DNA of 5,252 bases, taken from the NCBI GenBank assembly GCA_022567855.1, contig JADFGE010000234.1:1-5252 (forward strand). Direction: 5' to 3'. The notes under the pieces were generated by a model that was not told the origin of the DNA, made no database searches, and saw only the letters and a program-made list of their open reading frames with translations. Below, in pieces: positions 1-4,305 of the stretch. How positions within the stretch are numbered: the stretch's first letter is position 1; the number at the start of each line of letters is the position of its first letter. The translations under genes were made by a program, and so were the position numbers. Source of the DNA: Planctomycetota bacterium (GTDB lineage Bacteria; Planctomycetota; Phycisphaerae; Phycisphaerales; SM1A02).

Positions 1-1
1 G

Positions 2-1042
2 GACATCGACGCCGCGTCGCAACACTGTCACCTGCAGTTCTACATTTATCTGTCCGACCACAGCGGAACTCGGGTCGGCGAGGCGCTGATGAGGGCGGCG
101 GCCCGCGGCGTCCAATGCCGGTTGCTCGTCGATGCTGTGGGATCAAGAGCGTTTCTCAGATCGCCGCTGCGCCGCACAATGGAGGACGCCTCGGTGCGCG
201 TGGTGGACGCGCTGCCCGCCAACGTGCTGCGGATGGCGTTTGCACGACTCGATCTGCGCAATCACCGCAAGATCGCGGTCATCGACGGGTGTATCGCCTA
301 CACCGGCTCTCAGAACATCGCCGACGCCGAGTTTGCCGTCAAACGAAAGTTCGGGCCGTGGGTCGATGCGATGGTGCGCATCGTCGGCCCGGCGGTGCGC
401 GATCTTCAGCGCCTGTTCGTCGAGGACTGGTATCTCGATACCGACGAGGCGCTGAACGAGCTGCTGTCGATCGAGCCCCCAGTTACCGAGGATGGCATCG
501 CCGTGCAGATCATGGGCACCGGGCCCAATTCGTACAACGATGCCCTGCGACAACTGACGCAGGCGGCGTTCCACACGGCCCGCGAAGAGCTGATCCTCAC
601 CACGCCCTACTTTGTGCCGGACGAGGCCACGGTGATCGCCCTGCGCACCGCGGCTCGGCGAGGCGTGGACACGACGCTGGTCCTGCCCGCCCGCAACGAT
701 TCGCCCCTTGTCGCCGCGGCCAGCCGAAGTTTCTACCACCAACTGCTGGAAGCCGGCGTCAAGATCTTCGAGTTCCAAAAGGGGCTGCTGCACGCCAAGA
801 CGATGACGATCGACCGCGACCTGGCGTTGGTGAGCACGGCCAACCTCGATCGGCGCAGTTTCGAGCTGAACTTCGAGGTGAGCGTGGTCGTGTACGACAC
901 CGACTTCGCCAGCCAGCTTCGGTTCGTCCAGCGGGCGTATGTCGCGGACTCCCAGGCGGTGGACGCCGGGGCGTGGAGCCGGCGTCCCTGGCCGAAGGTG
1001 CTGGTGAACAATGCGGTGGCTCTGGTCGCCCCGCTGCTGTAA
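2..1042 (+). CDS. cls: Cardiolipin synthase (phospholipase D family), 5'-truncated by window edge
   Basis: Membrane-associated enzyme that joins two phosphatidylglycerols (or a related phospholipid pair) into cardiolipin. The frame is already open at the window edge, and 346 residues are visible. Bacterial Cls proteins are usually about 480 residues, so the missing part would include the N-terminal membrane helices and the start of the first catalytic lobe. Seen here: first HKD motif HRKIAVID at visible residues 88-95 (nt 263-286), followed by TGSQN; FGPWVD and a GP-V-LQ-F-DW stretch typical of Cls; second HKD motif HAKTMTID at 264-271 (nt 791-814), followed by STANLDRRSFELNFEVS. Both catalytic His/Lys/Asp sets are intact, so the enzyme looks active. 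It ends in TAA with no clear terminator. Other PLD-superfamily enzymes share the HKD motifs, but the sequence around both motifs favours Cls. An ATG at 89 is internal, because conserved sequence continues upstream of it to the window edge. Confidence 0.88.
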   Translation, partial: DIDAASQHCHLQFYIYLSDHSGTRVGEALMRAAARGVQCRLLVDAVGSRAFLRSPLRRTMEDASVRVVDALPANVLRMAFARLDLRNHRKIAVIDGCIAYTGSQNIADAEFAVKRKFGPWVDAMVRIVGPAVRDLQRLFVEDWYLDTDEALNELLSIEPPVTEDGIAVQIMGTGPNSYNDALRQLTQAAFHTAREELILTTPYFVPDEATVIALRTAARRGVDTTLVLPARNDSPLVAAASRSFYHQLLEAGVKIFEFQKGLLHAKTMTIDRDLALVSTANLDRRSFELNFEVSVVVYDTDFASQLRFVQRAYVADSQAVDAGAWSRRPWPKVLVNNAVALVAPLL

Positions 1043-1154
1043 ACCATTGCATTTATTGAAGATGCGCTCGGCGGTCCGATGCCCACTCCCCAACGGTTGA
1101 CGCTCGTGGTAGTGTACTGGGCTCCGCCAGACGGTGGCGGCTGAACATTGTGCC

Positions 1155-1598
1155 ATGATTGAAACGCCCAACCAAGATCCGCTGCATCAGGAAGCGCTCG
1201 CCCGATTCGCCGAGTTGGTGAAAAGCGTCGGCGTGAAACGCTTCGCGCACTCCCTGGGGCTGTCCTCACGCCAGGTCAATCGCATCCTCGCCGGCGTCCA
1301 GCCCAACCCCGTGGAGCGCCTCGTGCGATCGCTGCAAGGCGCCGAGCCGGAGATCGGCGACCAGACGCTGGACTACATCTGTCAAGAGCTCGGCGGCCAC
1401 TTCGTTCGCCACGAGGCCTTCGACACTGCGACCGTCAACGCGGTGAAGGAATGCGCCGAGGCGATCGCCGCCATCAGCGACGGACATATCTCCGACTTGG
1501 ATCTCAAAGAGATTCGCGAGGCGATCAGCGCTCTCAGCGGACTGATCATGTCGATGCACACCCACGGCGCCGACTCCGGCGATTCAGATAAGACGTAA
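1155..1598 (+). CDS. Small HTH regulator, phage CII/CP76-like
   Basis: Predicted 147-residue cytoplasmic DNA-binding protein. Residues about 26-47 (GVKRFAHSLGLSSRQVNRIL) form a helix-turn-helix-like segment. It is followed by NPVERLVRSL and by LDYICQELGGHFVRHE at about 72-87. This order resembles the Phage_CP76 (CII-like) regulator family, in which an HTH is followed by a stretch naming a low-activity or 'single-copy' state and a compact helical C-terminus. The second half (about 92-136) reads as two amphipathic helices with a DG-I-DLDLKEI turn, suited to oligomerisation. The tail is acidic and polar. The ATG at 1155 is preferred because homology-like sequence begins shortly after it. An in-frame GTG at 1134 would add seven residues, and neither start has a Shine-Dalgarno. 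It lies 112 nt after cls and about 150 nt before the methyltransferase, so it may be in the same transcript. The target genes are unknown. The HTH call is fairly firm and the CII assignment is tentative. Confidence 0.72.
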   Translation: MIETPNQDPLHQEALARFAELVKSVGVKRFAHSLGLSSRQVNRILAGVQPNPVERLVRSLQGAEPEIGDQTLDYICQELGGHFVRHEAFDTATVNAVKECAEAIAAISDGHISDLDLKEIREAISALSGLIMSMHTHGADSGDSDKT

Positions 1599-1639
1599 CA
1601 GCTCGGCGCGTTGCATGACATCCACCCGCCGTGGGTTTA

Positions 1640-1676
1640 GCCGCCGCGGCCACGCGGTGCTGATGGCGCGGCGGGC
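1640..1676 (+). other. GC-rich imperfect hairpin between regulator and methyltransferase
   Basis: The left arm GCCGCCGCGGCCA (1640-1652) pairs with the right arm TGGCGCGGCGGGC (1664-1676) over about 12 bp, with one bulge on each side and an 11-nt loop. No T-run follows, so it is not a classical intrinsic terminator. It could attenuate read-through from the regulator gene, stabilise an mRNA end, or be a chance product of GC-rich sequence. The rest of the 1599-1751 gap shows no convincing promoter. Confidence 0.35.
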
Positions 1677-1751
1677 GCACGTTGGCGTCCACCTGCCGTG
1701 GCCGGCGGGGCTATACGGAATTCACGTGTCGAGCCGATACTTCTCCTGACC

Positions 1752-2501
1752 ATGCCGACCGCCCTCGATCAGGTCATCCTCGGCGACTGTCTGGACGTGC
1801 TGGCCGACTCACCCGGCGCAGTCGTGGACTTGGCCTACATCGATCCACCGTTCAACACCGGCCGAACGCGCGCCGCGTCAAACGGCGCTTACCGCGACAC
1901 TTGGACAAACCTGGACGACTACCTCAACTTCCTGGGCCCGCGACTGAACGCCGTCCGACGTGTGCTGAAACCAAACGGATCGATCCTTGTCCACTGCGAC
2001 TGGCGGACCTGCCATCATCTACGCCTGATGCTCGATGATCTGTTTGGTTCAGCGAACTTCGTGAATCACCTCATCTGGTCGTACGGCCTGGGTGGCTCAT
2101 CGCCGCGGCGCTTTGCCCGCAAGCATGATGACATTTTGTTCTACGCCAAGTCAGGTGGGTACTACTTCCGGCCGCCAATGGTTCCCGCCACGAGCAACCG
2201 CATGAAGGGCCAACTCAAGAAGGCCGCGGACGTTATCGAGATACCCGCGATCAACAACATGGCCCACGAGCGTGTTGGGTATCCCACGCAAAAACCGCTC
2301 GCATTATTGAAACTACTCGTTGACGCGTGTTGTCCGCCGGGCGGTGTCGTGCTGGATCCGATGTGCGGCAGCGGCACAACCCTTGTTGCCGCCGCAAAGA
2401 CCGACCGGTGCTTCATCGGCATCGACGTGAATCCCGAGGCGGTGAAGATCTGTGACAAGCGCCTGCACCGCGCAAGACCCCGCGGATATGTCCCGATCTA
2501 A
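1752..2501 (+). CDS. Beta-class site-specific DNA methyltransferase (N6-adenine or N4-cytosine)
   Basis: Transfers a methyl group from S-adenosylmethionine to an exocyclic amine of a base in a specific DNA site. Length is 249 residues. Motifs in order: ILGDCLDVL at 9-17; catalytic motif IV DPPF at 31-34 (nt 1842-1853), continuing NTG; helper region with HCDW and LDDLFGSANF; IWSYG and HDDILFYAKSGGYYF; motif X GYPTQKP at about 176-182; SAM-binding motif I DPMCGSGTT at 202-210, then FIGIDVNPEAV. Catalytic motif before SAM motif is the beta arrangement (Pfam N6_N4_Mtase type). Only about 35 residues separate YYF from GYPTQKP, so no large target-recognition domain is present. ATG 1752 is chosen because family members begin just before the GD-L segment; a GTG at 1698 would add 18 unlikely residues. 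Neither has a Shine-Dalgarno. No endonuclease lies nearby, so this is probably a solitary methylase. Codons such as TTA, CTA and TGT look less GC-biased than in the neighbours. Base specificity cannot be read from sequence; DPPF is more usual for adenine methylases. Confidence 0.9.
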   Translation: MPTALDQVILGDCLDVLADSPGAVVDLAYIDPPFNTGRTRAASNGAYRDTWTNLDDYLNFLGPRLNAVRRVLKPNGSILVHCDWRTCHHLRLMLDDLFGSANFVNHLIWSYGLGGSSPRRFARKHDDILFYAKSGGYYFRPPMVPATSNRMKGQLKKAADVIEIPAINNMAHERVGYPTQKPLALLKLLVDACCPPGGVVLDPMCGSGTTLVAAAKTDRCFIGIDVNPEAVKICDKRLHRARPRGYVPI

Positions 2502-2533
2502 TCGGGACGGCTAGCATAATATGATGCCTTTTT
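2490..2533 (+). terminator. Candidate terminator over methyltransferase stop
   Basis: A perfect inverted repeat, GTCCCGAT (2490-2497) and ATCGGGAC (2501-2508) around a 3-nt CTA loop, includes the TAA stop codon (2499-2501). The T5 run at 2529-2533 lies about 20 nt beyond the stem, with a weak second stem (GGC/GCC, CAT/ATG) between. The spacing is poor for a classic intrinsic terminator, but the position at the 3' end of a gene facing a convergent neighbour fits transcription termination or 3'-end protection. Confidence 0.45.
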
Positions 2534-2542
2534 GTTCTCCCT

Positions 2543-2590
2543 TGATGCCTTGATGCCTCGATGCCTCGATCCCTCGATGCCTCGATGCCG
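2543..2590. repeat. Tandem octamer array, six units of YGATGCCT
   Basis: Six contiguous 8-bp units fill 48 bp: TGATGCCT at 2543 and 2551, CGATGCCT at 2559, CGATCCCT at 2567, CGATGCCT at 2575 and CGATGCCG at 2583. Only the first base, one internal base and the last base vary. An isolated TGATGCCT also occurs at 2522-2529. The period of 8 is not a multiple of 3, and the array lies between the stop codons of two convergent genes, ending four bases before the minus-strand stop, so it is not coding. It may be a slippage-prone minisatellite, a protein-binding array, or part of a dispersed repeat family. Confidence 0.9.
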
Positions 2591-2594
2591 TCTT

Positions 2595-3320
2595 CTAAAA
2601 CCCGCCCTGTCGCATTCGGTCCAGACTCTCGGGGAACGGATAGCTCGCGAACACCCCCGTCGGCGCCAGCTCCCACATGACCAACGAGGGATAGACGTCC
2701 CCGCGGTAGCCCGCTTCGAACATCACGCGCAGGACCGACTCGAAGGTCGGCTCCGCGCCGTCCGGTCCCTCGAGCCGATTTGACTTCGCGCCAATGAACG
2801 ACACCGTAGCAACAGGCAGCCGCTCGCGCCGGCCTCGAAGCATCTTCGCCACCGTCGAAAACCCGCGGGCCAGGTCGTCCAACGTGAAATGAGTCCGACC
2901 TTTGGGGCGCACCAACGCCAGGATCAGCAGACTATCCAGATCGTACTTCAGGATGTACGGCTCCCGGTCGCCGGCGGCGTGAACGGCCACCGATTCTGAG
3001 AACATCCGCGCGTAAGAGGTCACGGCCTTGGCCGTCCACTGGCTCGTCGCCGTCATCTCAATCACCTGACGGACGATGCCGTGATCGTTGTCCTGCGTGT
3101 TCACGCCGCAGACGAAGGCTCGATACCGTCCCGCGAGCAGATCGGCGAGCAGATGCTGGCCCCACTGAATTCGGATTCGATCACGGTCGGGACTCGCCTG
3201 GCGGGTATCGCCTGCGGGCAGCAGGATGACTCGGTCGGCCCGCTTGTCCGCCTCCATCAGCAGATCGCCTTCCTCTTCGTACAAGCGTGGCGTTTGCTCG
3301 CCGCGGGCAGCCTGGGTCAC
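2595..3320 (-). CDS. Hypothetical protein, unknown function (241 aa)
   Basis: I do not recognise this family. It appears soluble, with no signal peptide or membrane segment. Visible blocks: a charged N-terminus with EEEGDLLMEADKRADRVILL at 15-34; GRYRAFVCGVNTQDNDHGIV at about 64-83, then an S/T-rich helix with TSQWTAKAVTSYARMF; YILKYDLDSLLILALVRPKG at 122-141, a buried-strand-like stretch; FTLDDLARGFSTVAKMLRGR at about 145-164; and an aromatic, proline-rich C-terminus with VMWELAPTGVFASYPFP. Codon third positions are strongly GC, supporting coding. The start is a GTG at 3320 with AAGGAG six bases upstream, the best ribosome-binding site in the window after the RRM gene. An ATG at 3257 is an alternative that would remove 21 residues. 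The GTG overlaps the stop of an upstream ORF by 4 nt, suggesting translational coupling. However, the upstream reading frame also looks coding, so the true N-terminus could be longer (see the frame-switch finding). It is convergent with the methyltransferase. Confidence 0.8.
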   Translation of the reverse strand: MTQAARGEQTPRLYEEEGDLLMEADKRADRVILLPAGDTRQASPDRDRIRIQWGQHLLADLLAGRYRAFVCGVNTQDNDHGIVRQVIEMTATSQWTAKAVTSYARMFSESVAVHAAGDREPYILKYDLDSLLILALVRPKGRTHFTLDDLARGFSTVAKMLRGRRERLPVATVSFIGAKSNRLEGPDGAEPTFESVLRVMFEAGYRGDVYPSLVMWELAPTGVFASYPFPESLDRMRQGGF

Positions 3321-3442
3321 GGCCGGCTCCTTCTTCGTGGTCCGGAGCGGCAGTATACCGTCTGAGACCCAGCCGTCAGGCCGGCATACAGCAGGGCCGA
3401 AAGCACCTCCAGCGGCTGCGAAACCGCCGAAATCACGCCCAT
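3317..3442 (-). CDS. Possible small ORF (41 aa), or frameshifted 5' end of the downstream gene
   Basis: ATG at 3442 opens 41 codons ending in TGA at 3319-3317, overlapping the GTG of the next gene (shared GTGA). The first 29 residues (beginning MGVISAVSQPLEVLSALLY) look protein-like, and their third codon positions are mostly G or C. The last dozen (CRSGPRRRSRP) look like out-of-frame translation, with A-ending codons. There is no Shine-Dalgarno; an A8 run (minus strand) lies just upstream. Either this is a short leader-type gene translationally coupled to the unknown gene, or the pair is one gene broken by a one-base shift near 3350-3365. The longer form of this frame, starting at 3733, is Arg/Pro-rich and unconvincing. 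Confidence 0.33.
   Translation of the reverse strand: MGVISAVSQPLEVLSALLYAGLTAGSQTVYCRSGPRRRSRP
3327..3332 (-). promoter_or_regulatory. Shine-Dalgarno deciding the GTG start at 3320
   Basis: Reading the minus strand, AAGGAG (within AAGAAGGAG, 3327-3335) is followed by six bases and then GTG at 3320-3318. This near-consensus site at good spacing is the main reason to prefer the GTG over the internal ATG at 3257. Caution: the same bases read as Lys-Lys-Glu in the downstream gene's frame, so the match could be coincidental coding sequence if the gene really starts farther upstream. Confidence 0.6.
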
Positions 3443-3648
3443 CGAAAGTTTTTTTTCAAGATGGCGCAAGATATCGCGAAAACCGGCATATAGAGGGGGG
3501 GGAAGGGTGCGCTTGGCCACGCGAGGCCCCTGGGCCTGAGGTTGGACCCGGCCGGTCGCGCCACTCCCGCCACCATCCGCGAATCGTCGCGGCGCTCGGT
3601 CTGCTCGACTGTTTTCCAATGTTTCGGTCCATCCGGCGGGCGCCAGTG
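3443..3648. other. Intergenic region with homopolymer runs, no convincing gene
   Basis: About 200 bases lie between the minus-strand ORF start and the possible + small ORF. Visible features are a T8 run at 3449-3456, a G8 run at 3495-3502 and an inverted repeat AGGCCC/GGGCCT at 3524-3537 with a 2-nt centre. Open frames on both strands here translate to Arg/Pro/Gly-rich strings without a recognisable motif. If the flanking genes are divergent, their promoters should be here, but I find no good -35/-10 pair. Confidence 0.5.
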
Positions 3649-3786
3649 ATGCCGAAACGAGCACCCGAGCGCCGCTTTTTTGTCTCGACTGAATGGTCGG
3701 ATCAGGCGGATCGATCTCGCGCCGTCGAGGCATACCAACAGCTTGGGCAGCGCCTGTACGCTACAACTCGCCCGAAATACGCCTAG
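3649..3786 (+). CDS. Possible small protein (45 aa), unknown
   Basis: ATG at 3649 encodes 45 residues. The C-terminal two thirds (WSDQADRSRAVEAYQQLG then QRLYATTRPKYA) look like a natural amphipathic helix rather than random translation. The frame extends open upstream, with another ATG at 3619, but that part is less convincing. There is no Shine-Dalgarno, and third-position GC is only moderate. The stop (TAG, 3784-3786) is followed at once by a strong hairpin, which would place this ORF convergent with the RRM gene around a shared terminator. I do not recognise a family, and it could equally be a decayed gene fragment. Confidence 0.28.
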   Translation: MPKRAPERRFFVSTEWSDQADRSRAVEAYQQLGQRLYATTRPKYA

Positions 3787-3838
3787 TTCGTAGCCCCGCC
3801 TGGCCTGAACGGCCGGGGGCTACAGGGGGCTGCCTAGT
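3781..3838. repeat. 7-bp direct repeats flanking the hairpin
   Basis: GCCTAGT occurs at 3781-3787 and again at 3832-3838, bracketing the hairpin. The spacing would suit a target-site duplication made when a small palindromic element inserted. The repeats overlap the stop codons of the genes on both sides (TAG at 3784-3786 on +; TAG read from 3836-3834 on -). Seven bases can match by chance, so this is suggestive only. Confidence 0.4.
3790..3823. repeat. REP-like hairpin / possible bidirectional terminator
   Basis: Outer arms GTAGCCCC (3790-3797) and GGGGCTAC (3816-3823) pair perfectly over 8 bp. Inner arms GGCC (3802-3805) and GGCC (3811-3814) pair around a TGAAC loop, with an asymmetric internal loop (GCCT against G). 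The element is symmetrical, so it folds from either strand. It lies 10 nt beyond the stop of the RRM gene and just after the possible small + ORF. It has no T-run, so it acts, if at all, as mRNA-end stabiliser or factor-dependent stop. The shape is that of REP-type dispersed intergenic palindromes. Confidence 0.7.
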
Positions 3839-4127
3839 GCCGATCACCACCGCCGCCGCCGCCGCCGCCGGAGCGGTTCGGCTCCCGTTCGTGAGCCTCG
3901 TTGACGCGCAGGGTTCGGCCGTCGAAATCTTGGCCGTCCAGCGCGCCCATGGCGGCCTTGCCTTCAGCTTCGTCCGCCATTTCGACGAACGCGAAGCCGC
4001 GGGATCGGCCGGTGAAGCGATCAGTAATGATGGCGACACTCGAAACCGCGCCGTGCTCGCCGAACAAGTCAGTCAAGCCCTGCTCGGTCGTTTGGAAACT
4101 GAGATTACCCACGTAGATACGGAACAT
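3834..4127 (-). CDS. RRM-type RNA-binding protein with glycine tail
   Basis: A 97-residue single-domain RNA-binding protein, presumably cytoplasmic. The RNA recognition motif spans about residues 3-77: RNP2 is IYVGNL at 4-9 and RNP1 is RGFAFVEM at 43-50, including the aromatic residues that stack on RNA bases. The fold continues with GKAAMGALDGQDFDGRTLRV. The tail holds eight glycines in a row (about 87-94) and ends DRH. Bacterial proteins of this size and form occur in cyanobacteria, planctomycetes and others. In cyanobacteria some are cold-induced and bind mRNA; a role in mRNA stability or translation is inferred here, not shown. The ATG at 4127 is chosen because RRM strand 1 begins at residue 3 and GGGAG lies 9 nt upstream; the in-frame GTG at 4166 adds 13 residues outside the fold. 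The glycine run is coded by GGC/GGT triplets, a slippage-prone tract. The gene is downstream of the HTH/zinc-ribbon gene on the same strand, about 180 nt away. Confidence 0.93.
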   Translation of the reverse strand: MFRIYVGNLSFQTTEQGLTDLFGEHGAVSSVAIITDRFTGRSRGFAFVEMADEAEGKAAMGALDGQDFDGRTLRVNEAHEREPNRSGGGGGGGGDRH

Positions 4128-4129
4128 GA

Positions 4130-4151
4130 GGAGGTACTCCCGTCTTGGGAG
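4130..4151 (-). promoter_or_regulatory. Ribosome-binding site inside two competing hairpins
   Basis: On the minus strand the leader reads CTCCC, AAGAC, GGGAG, then TAC, CTCC. GGGAG (4141-4137) is the Shine-Dalgarno of the RRM gene. It can pair upstream with CTCCC (4151-4147, loop AAGAC, plus a G-U pair) or downstream with CTCC (4133-4130, loop TAC). Both hide the site, and the two folds exclude each other. This could control translation, for example by temperature or by the RRM protein itself. The pairing is seen; the function is inferred. Confidence 0.45.
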
Positions 4152-4276
4152 CCGGCTAACGGTCACGAACGGACGGAGCAGGCTAACCCAAACAAGAACA
4201 GATCAACACGACCAATGGACCGGACCATCGATCGCCGCCGCCGCCACCGGCCGAGCCGGGGACTCGCGGCACGGCC

Positions 4277-4282
4277 ATTGTA
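4277..4282 (-). promoter_or_regulatory. Candidate -10 element for the RRM gene
   Basis: Reading the minus strand, TACAAT (5 of 6 to TATAAT) lies in an AT-richer island directly after the HTH/zinc-ribbon gene. The nearest -35-like hexamer, TTGATA (4309-4304), is 21 nt away, longer than the usual 16-18, so the promoter is weak or not of the main sigma type. If used, it gives a leader of about 140 nt before the RRM start, long for a bacterial gene. Confidence 0.3.
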
Positions 4283-4305
4283 TCCCATATTGAGCCTGAT
4301 AGGTA

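Noticed and set aside
1097..1118. TTGACG followed by TAGTGTACT as a promoter for the HTH regulator
   Set aside because: TTGACG is a good -35, but the only -10-like sequences lie 7-10 nt away; at 17 nt the sequence is GC-rich with no -10.
143..1171. Long minus-strand open frame opposite the cardiolipin synthase
   Set aside because: It mirrors a gene with two intact HKD motifs. Its translation is His/Arg/Gln-rich without any motif, as expected for an antisense shadow in GC-rich DNA.
1622..1637. CCAC/GTGG stem followed by GTTT as a terminator for the HTH regulator
   Set aside because: The stem is only 4 bp and the T-run only three bases, too weak to call.
2543..2590. CRISPR array interpretation of the octamer repeats
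   Set aside because: Units are 8 bp and contiguous with no spacers; CRISPR repeats are more than 20 bp separated by unique spacers.
3226..3786. Full 186-codon plus-strand frame
   Set aside because: Its first 100 or so codons overlap the convincing minus-strand gene and its leader and translate to low-complexity Ser/Arg/Pro text. Only the last 45 codons are kept as a tentative small ORF.
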